Origin: Saprospiraceae bacterium
GTDB taxonomy: Bacteria > Bacteroidota > Bacteroidia > Chitinophagales > Saprospiraceae
Direction of reading: 5' to 3'
DNA length: 64,000 nt
Assembly (NCBI GenBank): GCA_041392805.1
Contig: JAWKLJ010000001.1
Coordinates: 1,302,001-1,366,000, forward strand
The translations under genes and the position numbers were made by a program. Shown one piece after another: positions 34,262 through 42,227 of the stretch (its first letter is position 1; every line of letters begins with the position of its first letter). The notes beneath the pieces are model-generated. The model ran no database searches and was not told the DNA's origin. It saw only the letters and a list, made by a program, of their open reading frames with translations.

Positions 34262-34834
34262 ATGGAAAAACAAAAAACAACTATAATCACCTACGATAAG
34301 GCACGATCGGCCGAAGACCTTAGACAAATCCTGGACCTTCAGCAAGCAAATCTCCCAAAGCATATTTCCGATCAAGAGCAAAAAGAACAAGGGTTTGTTA
34401 CAGTTGAGCACAATTTTGAACTTTTATCCAGTATGTACCACGTTGCGCCACAAATCATTGCCAGGCACGAAGGTCAGGTTATAGGGTATGCCCTGGTCAT
34501 GCTAAAATCTTTTGCAGATCAAATCCCTGTGCTCATCCCCATGTTTGAAATGCTAGCCACACTGAGCTATCAAAACAAAGCAATAGACGATTATGCATAT
34601 TTTGTGATGGGACAAGTTTGTGTCGGAAAAGCCTATCGTGGCCAGGGTGTTTTTGATGGCCTTTATCAAGCACAAAAGGAACATTTATCCAACACCTATG
34701 ATTTTGTTGTAACGGAAGTCGCCACACGCAATACTCGGTCCCTGCGCGCACACGAACGGTTAGGTTTCAAGACCATTCATACGTTTAAAGAACCACAAGA
34801 AGAATGGGCTATCGTTTTGTGGGATTGGACATAG
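34262..34834 (+). CDS. GNAT-family N-acetyltransferase
   Basis: From the ATG at 34262 (MEKQKTTIITYDKARSAEDL) the protein has 190 residues; an in-frame TTG at 34229 is an alternative. The acetyl-CoA-binding motif A is VGKAYRGQGVFDGLY, followed by VVTEVATRNTRSLRAHERLGF (motif B and the usual R-S-x-x-x-H/Y-x-x-L-G-F). It transfers acetyl from acetyl-CoA to an unknown amine. Its stop is only 1 nt before the stop of the convergent GH53 gene. Confidence 0.88.
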   Translation: MEKQKTTIITYDKARSAEDLRQILDLQQANLPKHISDQEQKEQGFVTVEHNFELLSSMYHVAPQIIARHEGQVIGYALVMLKSFADQIPVLIPMFEMLATLSYQNKAIDDYAYFVMGQVCVGKAYRGQGVFDGLYQAQKEHLSNTYDFVVTEVATRNTRSLRAHERLGFKTIHTFKEPQEEWAIVLWDWT

Positions 34835-34835
34835 C

Positions 34836-36230
34836 TTAGAAGTTTGAAACCTTCTTGGTAAACACGGTCCCATTGGCTCCATTTACAGTGATGGAATAAT
34901 AGCCTTTGGGGTGGTTTTGCAAATTTATTTCCGTTACCTCTTGCTGGAGTTTTCCAGCCTTAATAATGCGTCCCAGACTATCCGCCAGGCTATAGCGATA
35001 ATTCACCTTAAGCGGTTGCTCCACGGTGATGCGTAACGAATTGTTGCCAAAGGTGTCGATCTGTATGGGCCTTGAAGCAGTAGCCTCCTGTTGAGTCGAA
35101 ACTAGGCCGTAATCAAATTCCATCCACTGTATCCCTCCAGGTAATAGAAGGTTGTGATCAAAATCAAAAAAAGTCGCGTGTTCCTGATGAGACCCTTGCC
35201 CCCATTGGGTCCGGCAATTGGTCGACACCCATGAAGGTTCCCAATAGATGACACCCAAACCGTCTTTGGCAATAACTTCTTTAGCCAAATCAACTAACCA
35301 ATCTCGCTGGTTTTCGGGTGAGGCGGGGGAATAATCGGGATGCGTTTCACTAATGATATTATTAGCATTATCAGCTGATGCAGTCGTCCAGATATAACCT
35401 GTCTCTACAATCAAGACGGCTTTGTCAGGATGTTTATTTTTTAGCGATTGAATAATAGCGCCGGTTTGTGGGATGGTCGTAGGTTTGTGCCAAGCCCAGT
35501 AGTAGGAAATGCCTATCACATCAAAATCCGTAACGCCATTAGCTACAAAGTTATCAACATACCAGGTAGTGTCAGCTGGTCCTGCCAAGTGAATCACCAC
35601 CTTAATATTGGCATTGTTTGCATCCTCAACATCTCTAACTGCTTTAATGGCGCTATTGAATAATTCGGAATTTCTTTGCCAATCCAGGGTCCAGGTTTGA
35701 TTGTCTTCTGGCGACAAAAGGATTCCACGGTTGGTTTCATTGCCAATTTGAACCATTTCGGGCAGCAGGTTTTCTTGTGCCAACTCGTTGAGGGTGGCAA
35801 ACAGGTAATTGTACAAGGAATCTTTTAAGGTAGGTAAATCATTTACAACGGCCAGCCATGCTGCTGGGACCAATTGCTTGCTAGGGTCTGCCCAATTATC
35901 AGATAGGTGGAAATCTAATAAAACAGCCATATGGTGGGACTTCGCTCTGGCAATACTTTTTTTTATATCCGCCAAATCGCTGTAGCGTTTTCCTTCATTC
36001 AGCTGATCGTACCAGGCTGGGGTATGCCATAACCTCAGGCGCACCAGGTTGCATCCATGGTCTTCGTAAATATCATAGACATCCTTGGCTACACCCCCTT
36101 CGGTATAAACGGCACCGCAATCCTCCATCTCATTAACATAAGACTGATCTGCACCAAAGAAAAAAGTTTGGCTATTGGCTTGGATATTCAAGCAAATGAA
36201 CAAAAAAACAAGGTAAAGTATGCTTCGCAT
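34836..36230 (-). CDS. GH53 endo-beta-1,4-galactanase with T9SS tail
   Basis: From the ATG at 36230 (MRSILYLVFLFICLNIQANS, signal peptide) the protein has 464 residues. The GH53 barrel shows LVRLRLWHTPAWYDQL, LDFHLSDNWADP, the acid/base Glu165 in VQIGNETNRG, FDVIGISYYWAWH and the nucleophile Glu276 in LIVETGY, then WEPSWVST. It should cleave beta-1,4-galactan or arabinogalactan. The last 75 residues (IDTFGNNSLRITVE … DSLGRIIKAGKL … KGYYSITVNGANGTVFTKKV) form a type A T9SS sorting domain, so the enzyme is exported across the outer membrane. An upstream in-frame start at 36269 is less likely because it precedes the signal peptide. Confidence 0.93.
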   Translation of the reverse strand: MRSILYLVFLFICLNIQANSQTFFFGADQSYVNEMEDCGAVYTEGGVAKDVYDIYEDHGCNLVRLRLWHTPAWYDQLNEGKRYSDLADIKKSIARAKSHHMAVLLDFHLSDNWADPSKQLVPAAWLAVVNDLPTLKDSLYNYLFATLNELAQENLLPEMVQIGNETNRGILLSPEDNQTWTLDWQRNSELFNSAIKAVRDVEDANNANIKVVIHLAGPADTTWYVDNFVANGVTDFDVIGISYYWAWHKPTTIPQTGAIIQSLKNKHPDKAVLIVETGYIWTTASADNANNIISETHPDYSPASPENQRDWLVDLAKEVIAKDGLGVIYWEPSWVSTNCRTQWGQGSHQEHATFFDFDHNLLLPGGIQWMEFDYGLVSTQQEATASRPIQIDTFGNNSLRITVEQPLKVNYRYSLADSLGRIIKAGKLQQEVTEINLQNHPKGYYSITVNGANGTVFTKKVSNF

Positions 36231-36270
36231 TTGAGGGTAATTAAAGAACTCTGACTGATAAAGTCCCAAG

Positions 36271-36489
36271 TTAGTCTATTTTCATTGAAGTAACAGATAA
36301 ATGCATATCTCCTCCTTTTAACATAGTGATGTGATAATCTGCTTCTGTTGTACACCAGGAAATTAAATCACTTCCGTAATCCAAAATTAGTTCTGATACC
36401 TTTACCTTGAAGGATACTCGTTCTACTTTGTAAAGCGATGAAAGGTTGATGGGACGATTGTCAAAATAGCGTAGTTGAGATATAATAGA
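36271..36489 (-). pseudogene. Possible gene fragment without a start codon
   Basis: In the frame following the cupin stop codon there are 72 open codons with protein-like, beta-rich content (RPINLSSLYKVERVSFKVKV … WCTTEADYHITMLKGGDMHL). There is no ATG at the beginning. It may be the C-terminal remnant of a decayed gene, or a short protein from an internal TTG/ATG. No family is recognised. Confidence 0.3.
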
Positions 36490-37026
36490 TCAGCCCTCAT
36501 ACCCTTCCGGCATACGGGTCTGATGACCATTAACACTAAGGCGGATGATCTCCTTTTTCTTGTCGGGATAGGCCTTGATCAGTTCCGCTGCTGTCCCAGC
36601 TTCAAAATCTGCGCCGATAAAACCTGGCGCCATGGTGCACCCAAACAAGGAATAGCGTCCTCCTGGCAACATTTCTCCGGCTTGCCAGGTATTGGCTGGA
36701 ACGACAAATTGTACCTGTTGTCCTTTGAGCGGATTAGCCCCCATTACTACTTCTGCCGTCGTTCCATCTTCGTATAATAAATACAAAATTAACGGATCTC
36801 CTCCGTAAAAATGCCAAATTTCATCATGGGGTAAACGATGAAAACAGGAGATACTTAAGGGTTGTTCACTATACATAGCAATTATGGCCGTTCCAAGGGG
36901 AGCTCCTGTCTCAAACAGCTTGGTCGAGCGATAGGTACTTTTATAGAAAGTGCCTTCTATGGGTATACGATCAAATTGATAGTGATCAATAATGGCTTGG
37001 GTATCAGGATGGATGGATGAGTGCAT
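36490..37026 (-). CDS. DUF985 cupin protein
   Basis: The protein starts at ATG 37026 (MHSSIHPDTQAIIDHYQFDR) and has 178 residues. IEGTFYKSTYRS, FHRLPHDEIWHFYGGDPL and VPANTWQAGEM…FGCTMAPGF are the cupin motifs of the DUF985 family, with His residues in the small barrel. Members are small sugar-epimerase-like cupins of unknown reaction. The start is 8 nt after the stop of the oxidoreductase gene upstream, so the two are probably cotranscribed. A longer frame starting at 37053 would overlap that gene. Confidence 0.87.
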   Translation of the reverse strand: MHSSIHPDTQAIIDHYQFDRIPIEGTFYKSTYRSTKLFETGAPLGTAIIAMYSEQPLSISCFHRLPHDEIWHFYGGDPLILYLLYEDGTTAEVVMGANPLKGQQVQFVVPANTWQAGEMLPGGRYSLFGCTMAPGFIGADFEAGTAAELIKAYPDKKKEIIRLSVNGHQTRMPEGYEG

Positions 37027-37034
37027 AGCATGGT

Positions 37035-38105
37035 TTATGTAATGGATACCCAACTGGAATGATGCCTGGCACTTTCAAAAATAGCGGCACAGATAGTCGT
37101 ATTTACATAGCCATCATAAAAGGTTGGATAATCGTGAATGGGAGGATAACCTTCTTCAATATCTCGGTATACGCTTTCGAAAAAAGCTTTAAATGTTTCG
37201 GGAAAGCCCCCGCCGAACGCATTGGTTTGGGTTCTAATTCCTGCATTTTTTTCACTACTATGCCATTGATAAGGTACCTCATTCGTCCACCAAACAGACT
37301 GTTTGCTGCCCGTCACTTCCAGGTGTAAGCGATTGCTTCTTCCATGAGATACCTCCGAAAGCACTACATTACCAATCGCTCCATTGGAAAAACGCAAAGA
37401 TATAACGGCTGCATCTTCGGAATCAACGATCAGCTTTTCACCCCCCTCTCTTTCTTCAGGATACATCATACCTTCCGACAAAACGCGATGGGGGTTGAAA
37501 TGCCCAAAGTTGGCAGAAACGGCCGCAACTTCTAGGCCTGTCCAATACCGCGCCAGGTCAATCCAATGGGAGCCAATTTCGGTAGTCGCGCGCATGGGGC
37601 CTGCACTTTCCGATATATATCGCCAACTATAGGCATCTGGTAAGGCATGAAATGCTTGTAAATAGGTGCCATGGATGAGGTTTATGGTCCCAAAATCGGC
37701 TGAGGCAATAAACGCTTTTACCTGCTGACAAGCCTCATGAAAACGTATATTGAAGAGGACGGCACCTATTAATTGTTTTTCACTGGCTAAAAGCATCACT
37801 TCCTTTGCTTCGGCCGGATTTAGGCACAAAGGTTTTTCACAAACCACATGCTTTCCTGCTAATAAAGCCGCTTTGATCATTTGGTAATGCGAGGTAGGCG
37901 GGGTGCAAATATGAACCACGTCGATATCTGCTGCCAAAGCCAAAGAAAAGTCGGTTCCAAAACGAGCCACCGCCCAGTCTTTCGCAAAAGTCTCTGCTTT
38001 GGCATGGGTCTGATTGACAACGACAACTAATTCCTGTCCCAATTCCTTAAGGGCCTTTGCATGGACAGCCGCAATGAAGCCGGTACCGACCAGGGATACG
38101 CGCAT
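37035..38105 (-). CDS. Gfo/Idh/MocA-family oxidoreductase
   Basis: From the ATG at 38105 (MRVSLVGTGFIAAVHAKALK) the protein has 356 residues. The N-terminal Rossmann fold has G-T-G-F-I-A, IDVVHICTPPTSHYQMI and the family signature GKHVVCEKP with its catalytic Lys; the C-terminal alpha/beta domain follows (LIHGTYLQAFHALPDAYSWR; GSHWIDLARYW). Such enzymes oxidise or reduce sugars and polyols with NAD(P). The substrate is unknown, but the downstream cupin and the nearby GH53 suggest carbohydrate use. A MITE-like element lies 76 nt upstream of the start, so the promoter is probably between them or in the element. Confidence 0.9.
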   Translation of the reverse strand: MRVSLVGTGFIAAVHAKALKELGQELVVVVNQTHAKAETFAKDWAVARFGTDFSLALAADIDVVHICTPPTSHYQMIKAALLAGKHVVCEKPLCLNPAEAKEVMLLASEKQLIGAVLFNIRFHEACQQVKAFIASADFGTINLIHGTYLQAFHALPDAYSWRYISESAGPMRATTEIGSHWIDLARYWTGLEVAAVSANFGHFNPHRVLSEGMMYPEEREGGEKLIVDSEDAAVISLRFSNGAIGNVVLSEVSHGRSNRLHLEVTGSKQSVWWTNEVPYQWHSSEKNAGIRTQTNAFGGGFPETFKAFFESVYRDIEEGYPPIHDYPTFYDGYVNTTICAAIFESARHHSSWVSIT

Positions 38106-38180
38106 ATCAAGATGGATTGATTTGTCTAGTGATAAATCAAAAATAACAAAAAACCTGGAAGCGCATGGAAACAATTCACC

Positions 38181-38371
38181 TTAGAGCATGTTTGGAGGTC
38201 ACCCTTTGGGCTAAAAACCATCTCTTTTTCGCTGATACTTCGTTGCTTTTTTTGTCCGTACCTAAGGGTATGCACTTCAAAAAGCGCTGTTGATACACTG
38301 TATCAAGCCATCCCAGTCATCAAAAAATTGACGCTTTTTATCTCCAAAAGCGACCTCCAAACATGCTCTTA
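38181..38371. mobile_element. MITE-like element, family 1, copy 1
   Basis: The terminal inverted repeats GAGCATGTTTGGAGGTC (38184-38200) and their exact complement (38352-38368) bound about 150 bp without a gene. Both ends are flanked by the direct trinucleotide TTA (38181-38183, 38369-38371), consistent with a 3-bp target duplication. A related element with TIR GTGCTTGTTTGGAGGT and the same TTA flanks is at 48709-48876. The right TTA provides the TAA stop codon of the neighbouring minus-strand gene. Confidence 0.75.
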
Positions 38372-38740
38372 AAAAGCACTGGAAACAGGAGGGCTATCTT
38401 TCGATTTTTTTCCCTTCAATGGAATAACAATACTTGCCCCCAATGCACCCCCTAATACGGTATAGTTGAAATCCTGGATATTACTGGTCCCACCAAAAAA
38501 ACTAGGGTCAAGTATTTCCTTGATGCCGCCAGCGATAGCCGAGGCACCAAAACCTATCAACCAGGCTTTAAGTTTATGGTTTGTTTTCGTATACACGATA
38601 GCAGATATGGTTCCACTGAGCAAGGCTCCGCCAATAAAATGTTCTGGATATCCTCTCTTGGAAAGGGATTGGCCACTTAATGACACGGTCATGCCTAACA
38701 GGAAAAGGATACAAATAATTTGGTTTAACTTTAATGTCAT
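38369..38740 (-). CDS. Small membrane protein, YfiM-like
   Basis: From the ATG at 38740 (MTLKLNQIICILFLLGMTVSLSG) it has 123 residues with a signal-anchor and two further hydrophobic, Gly/Ala-rich segments (HFIGGALLSGTISAIVY; AWLIGFGASAIAGGIKEILD). The arrangement, including the K-E-x-x-D after the second helix and the final YTVLGGALGASIVI, resembles YfiM/DUF2279-type proteins. The function is unknown. The TAA stop is part of the TTA flanking a MITE-like element, so the original C-terminus may have been longer and cut by the insertion. Confidence 0.6.
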   Translation of the reverse strand: MTLKLNQIICILFLLGMTVSLSGQSLSKRGYPEHFIGGALLSGTISAIVYTKTNHKLKAWLIGFGASAIAGGIKEILDPSFFGGTSNIQDFNYTVLGGALGASIVIPLKGKKSKDSPPVSSAF

Positions 38741-38741
38741 C

Positions 38742-39120
38742 CTAATAGGTATTCGTTTGAGACTTTGGGGAGTCAACAAGCGTATACGCAGAAAAAGGAT
38801 ATTTGGCTGACGAAGGAAAAGATTTTATTCTAGCTCTTCTTTTTTGATACCAATGCCAAGTAATAATACATTGAATCCAATAGTCTCCAGGTCTCTGGAA
38901 AAGGGCATTTTCCGGTAATCCATTGGCAAGGAGCATCCATAGTTGCCCTTCATGATGACTCACAAATAGTTCTTTATCCTGTCCAATAAAATTATCTATC
39001 AATTCTTGATTGGCCGCCCCCCAACTGTTCCCATGGTCAGCCGAAACATTAACTCCATGTTGATAGGTCCCTACAAAAAGTAGATCTATTGATTGAAATA
39101 TATCAAGCGCACAAAATTGT
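38742..39120 (-). pseudogene. Fragment of a BNR/Asp-box repeat protein
   Basis: The minus-strand frame reads DLLFVGTYQHGVNVSADHGN, then SWGAANQELID, and later ELFVSHHEGQLWMLLANGLP. The pattern G-T…G-V…S-x-D-x-G-x-S-W is the Asp-box repeat of sialidase/sortilin-type beta-propellers. The frame is closed by a stop upstream (near 39120), has no start before the motif and loses similarity after about 38860. It is therefore a truncated remnant, not an intact gene. Some callers would use the internal ATG at 39002. Confidence 0.55.
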
Positions 39121-39159
39121 CAGAGAAGCAAAATAAATTTAATGCGCCATAAAAGGTGT

Positions 39160-40116
39160 CTAATTTTCATTAAGTAAAAACTTAACCCCTTTATTTTCGA
39201 GCGCTTTTGCAGCAATTAGGGTCGGTATCTCCAGGCGGTAGCCTACACCATGTACGCTCGTTATTTTTATGTTATTATCAGGTTTCAGCTTTTTGCGAAG
39301 TCTTGAAACAAAGACATCTACGCTACGGCCAACGATGACCCCTTCATCCCCCCAAACATATTCCAGGATTTCCTCTCGGGGCAGGAGCTGGTTTTTATTT
39401 TGGCAGAATAAATCCAACAACTTGGCCTCTCTAAAAGTCAGTTGTTGTGGGGCAACTACCCCTGTAATCATTTGATTGATCGGGTCAAAATAGAGTTTGC
39501 CCAATTGATAAACGGCATCGCGTTCCTTGACGGGGAGATTAACCAGGACTGAAGCCTCCTGTTTTTGCCTTCCACTTTGCCACCACCAATACCCTCCACC
39601 TAGCAATGCCAATAAAGGGAAAAGGGCCAACCATCCGAAGTCCAGGGTATTTTCGACTGGATTGCTCGGAAAATTAACCGCAATTTGATAACAATTGGCT
39701 ATTTCGTCTCGCCCTAAACAGGTGGGACTCTCTGTTGATTCCCCTTCCACTGCTGAAAAACCCAATAGTACAAGGCCGTCGACTTCACAATCAAAAAGGG
39801 CTAAATTATAGGTCAAGGGTAGGTTTCTTTTACGGAAGACCTCATCCATCACGGGTTTCAGTTGCGCATAATCGAGTTTGGCATCAAAGGTCAGGTAATA
39901 TCCTTTGTTTTTATGAAACTCAACCGGAGGAATATTCGAGGTGGAGTCGCATAGTTGCTGTAGTAAGATATGTGCCACCTCTCTTATTGCAAGGTTTGCA
40001 TTTACTTGAAAGGTTTGCTCGCTGCGGCTATCGGCTCTACTATGGCTGGGCCAAACGCAAAGGCAGATTAGTATGGGGGCTAATATTATTCGGTATATTT
40101 CAACATTCCTTTTCAT
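39160..40116 (-). CDS. Membrane-bound winged-helix regulator (inverted ToxR topology)
   Basis: The 318-residue protein begins with a signal or signal-anchor (IILAPILICLCVW). An extracytoplasmic domain of about 130 residues with paired Cys follows, then one membrane helix (about 160-179, FGWLALFPLLALLGGGYWWW). The cytoplasmic OmpR/PhoB-type winged helix comes last (LTFREAKLLDLFCQNKNQLL, EEILEYVWGDEG, VDVFVSRLRKKL, ITSVHGVGYRL). Classical ToxR has the opposite order. It probably binds DNA while membrane-tethered and responds to an envelope signal. There is no kinase or receiver. A -7 box TAATTTTG lies about 10 nt upstream of the start on the minus strand. Confidence 0.85.
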   Translation of the reverse strand: MKRNVEIYRIILAPILICLCVWPSHSRADSRSEQTFQVNANLAIREVAHILLQQLCDSTSNIPPVEFHKNKGYYLTFDAKLDYAQLKPVMDEVFRKRNLPLTYNLALFDCEVDGLVLLGFSAVEGESTESPTCLGRDEIANCYQIAVNFPSNPVENTLDFGWLALFPLLALLGGGYWWWQSGRQKQEASVLVNLPVKERDAVYQLGKLYFDPINQMITGVVAPQQLTFREAKLLDLFCQNKNQLLPREEILEYVWGDEGVIVGRSVDVFVSRLRKKLKPDNNIKITSVHGVGYRLEIPTLIAAKALENKGVKFLLNEN

Positions 40117-40181
40117 CTTCCAAAATTAACACCTTTTTGTACAGGATGCCAGGCATTTACATTTCGTTTACAAAATTTTAC

Positions 40182-40412
40182 GGCAATTTCAATCAAAATG
40201 GCAATAGCAATCAATATCCCTGGCTGCCGGAGGCGGGAAAATCACAATCAAAATTAAAATCAAAATTAAAATCAAAATGTCGCTGGGTCGCTGAGCCGAT
40301 AGCCTCGGCAGTGGTCTGCCAGCCCTTTTGTAAACCATATAAGAAACATAAGGACTTTCGACTTCAAAACTTACAATCTGCCACCTCCCCGCGACTTTCA
40401 ACTTACAACCTA
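40182..40412. repeat. Modular hexamer/hairpin repeat block C (shortest)
   Basis: A hexamer tract (AATTTC, AATCAA, AATGGC, AATAGC) is followed by ccctggctgccggaggcggg. A second tract consists of AATCAA and AATTAA (about 40242-40279), then gtcgctgggtcgctgagccg and a GCCGA-tagcc-TCGGC hairpin. H1 and H2 are missing and the tail differs from that in blocks A, B, D and E. It lies between the 5' end of the winged-helix gene and the 3' end of rnz. Confidence 0.8.
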
Positions 40413-40414
40413 CA

Positions 40415-41329
40415 CTAGCAGCTATACGTCTCGCCTTCCCTGCCCGCTACGGTTTTATCAAAAACAGTTCGAGCCTCGGCTTCAAACACCTTGATGTTTT
40501 CATAGCGGGAAGAAAAATGGCCAAGCAGCAATTGCCCTACTTCAGCCAATTTGGCGATCTGGGCAGCTTGTTTGGCGGTAGAATGCCCGGTTTGAGCCGC
40601 TTTTTCTTTCAAATTATCACAGAAGGTGGCTTCATGGTAAAGGAGGTCAACGCCTTTAATAATAGGAATAATAGCTTCTTTGTAACGGGTATCGGAGCAA
40701 TAGGCATAACTCCTGGGAGGAGAAGGCGCTTCCGTCAGGAGATGATTGGCGATAACTTGTCCATCGGGAAGGGTAAAATCCTGGCCTTTTTTGATGGCAG
40801 GAATTGCCTGATAAGGAATATTGTACTGCGCAATAGTGGCGCCAATCATGGCGCGATCTTTTTCTTTTTCGCGAAACAGAAAACCTGATGTAGGGATGCG
40901 ATGGTCAAGTGGGATAGTATAAACAGCCACTTTGGCATTTTCAAAAATCAGGTAATGGCGTTCGGTATCAATGAGATGGAAGTTAATAGCATATGGGGCC
41001 TCACCACCTGCATATTGCGTTTGAATCCGAATGATTTCTTCTAAGCCTTGTGGTGCATAGATATGGAGTGGCTTGCTTCTACCCAGGAGGGAAAGCGTGG
41101 TTAGTAGGCCAATCAGTCCATAAAAATGGTCTCCGTGTAGATGACTAATAAAAATTTGATTGATCTGATTGGGGCGAATGTTGAAATCTTGCATCCGCAT
41201 TTGGGTTCCCTCTCCACAGTCGATTAAAAAGCATTCGTTCTGAATACGAAGCACCTGTGCAGTAGGAAATCTGCCGAAAGCAGGCAAGGCGGAGTTCGTC
41301 CCCAATAAAATCACCTCAAATGGCGTCAT
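40415..41329 (-). CDS. rnz: Ribonuclease Z
   Basis: The 304-residue beta-lactamase-fold endonuclease matures tRNA 3' ends in the cytoplasm. The zinc site H63-L-H65-G-D67-H68 is intact, preceded by FLIDCGEGTQMRM. Later ligands are in AYCSDTRY, LLYHEATF and LLGHFSSRY. The N-terminal LLGTNSALPAFGR is typical of the short-form enzyme. It overlaps the upstream STAS gene by 4 nt (ATGA), so translation is coupled. Confidence 0.95.
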   Translation of the reverse strand: MTPFEVILLGTNSALPAFGRFPTAQVLRIQNECFLIDCGEGTQMRMQDFNIRPNQINQIFISHLHGDHFYGLIGLLTTLSLLGRSKPLHIYAPQGLEEIIRIQTQYAGGEAPYAINFHLIDTERHYLIFENAKVAVYTIPLDHRIPTSGFLFREKEKDRAMIGATIAQYNIPYQAIPAIKKGQDFTLPDGQVIANHLLTEAPSPPRSYAYCSDTRYKEAIIPIIKGVDLLYHEATFCDNLKEKAAQTGHSTAKQAAQIAKLAEVGQLLLGHFSSRYENIKVFEAEARTVFDKTVAGREGETYSC

Positions 41330-41709
41330 TCCTCCTCACCTTCCTCATTCAATTCCCGCTCCATTTCATCCATAAAAATGAAATCAATTGATTCAGGGAC
41401 GGTTGGAACGATTGACAAGACGGTATCTAATCGAGAAATCTCAATTAATTTTTTGACACTTGGATGTTCAATACCGGTCAAAACAAAGGAGCCCAGGTTC
41501 TTCCAAAGCCGATTAGCTGTCAAAATGGCACTTAAGCCTGACGAATCTACAAATTTAACCTCTGTCATATCCAGGATGAGGTTTCTAGCGCCTTCATTGG
41601 ATAAAATGACGAATTCGGACTTTAGTTTTGGGGCTACTAGAGAGTTCAAATTATCCTCTTGTAACTGAAAAACAGTATATTTCTCTTGTTTGTCAACGGA
41701 ATATTTCAT
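41326..41709 (-). CDS. STAS-domain protein (anti-anti-sigma-factor-like)
   Basis: The 127-residue protein is a single STAS domain like SpoIIAA/RsbV, with the phosphorylatable Ser57 in KFVDSSGLSAIL and a Glu/Asp-rich C-terminal tail (EMERELNEEGEEE). In the family a cognate kinase phosphorylates this Ser to release a partner. No anti-sigma kinase gene is near. It forms an operon with rnz through a 4-nt overlap. The promoter is probably the -7 box TACTTTTG (minus strand, 41753-41746). Confidence 0.88.
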   Translation of the reverse strand: MKYSVDKQEKYTVFQLQEDNLNSLVAPKLKSEFVILSNEGARNLILDMTEVKFVDSSGLSAILTANRLWKNLGSFVLTGIEHPSVKKLIEISRLDTVLSIVPTVPESIDFIFMDEMERELNEEGEEE

Positions 41710-41745
41710 TTTTTACCTTCTCTTTGTTCATTTTTTCGCTTCACG

Positions 41746-41753
41746 CAAAAGTA
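41746..41753 (-). promoter_or_regulatory. -7 box of the STAS-rnz promoter
   Basis: On the minus strand TACTTTTG matches the Bacteroidota -7 consensus TAnnTTTG exactly, about 37 nt upstream of the STAS start codon. A TATG about 19 nt further upstream is a partial -33 match to TTTG. Confidence 0.5.
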
Positions 41754-41805
41754 TCAATTAAAAACCACTAAACATAATCCCAATTTACAAAGTTTTTAAG
41801 GGGAT

Positions 41806-41830
41806 TATGCCAACAAAAAATTTTGGCATA
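41806..41830. promoter_or_regulatory. Palindrome in the divergent clpC/STAS region
   Basis: TATGCCAA (41806-41813) and TTGGCATA (41823-41830) form a perfect inverted repeat around an A-rich loop. It lies between the two divergent promoters and could be an operator or a hairpin at the end of an RNA. The rest of the region (41710-42227) is A/T-rich without a coding sequence. Confidence 0.4.
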
Positions 41831-42162
41831 TTTTTAGCTAAGATAGAAATCAAGGGAAGTATTTTGTTTTTACATTTTATGTTGTTTTTAGGGACACAAT
41901 CCAATGCATACCCATCGTAATCACTAAACCTAATATTGGATTATTTTGTTATTCATTCATAACTAAAATTGTTCAGCTTTATTGTTCCCTTTAAAAAATT
42001 GCTGGTTTAACGTTAAATCGAACACTTTTACCCTATAGCTTACAAAACCTTACGCTTTACCACGTATTAAAAGTAAATCCCGCTAGAATTGGGGGTCAAA
42101 CCTGTTTATTGGCCGAAAATTTATCCGCTAAGCAACAATTTTGAAACTTAGTCTAAAGGTGA

Positions 42163-42194
42163 TTTGTAAACTTAAATAATTAACGCTAATATTG
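42163..42194 (+). promoter_or_regulatory. clpC promoter, TTTG-N20-TAATATTG
   Basis: TTTG at 42163-42166 and TAATATTG at 42187-42194 fit the Bacteroidota -33/-7 pattern with one mismatch. Transcription would start near 42201. That excludes an in-frame TTG at 42192 as the start codon and leaves ATG 42210 or 42228. Confidence 0.6.
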
Positions 42195-42227
42195 TTGTAT
42201 CACGAGCAAATGAAGAAAGCCGAATTT

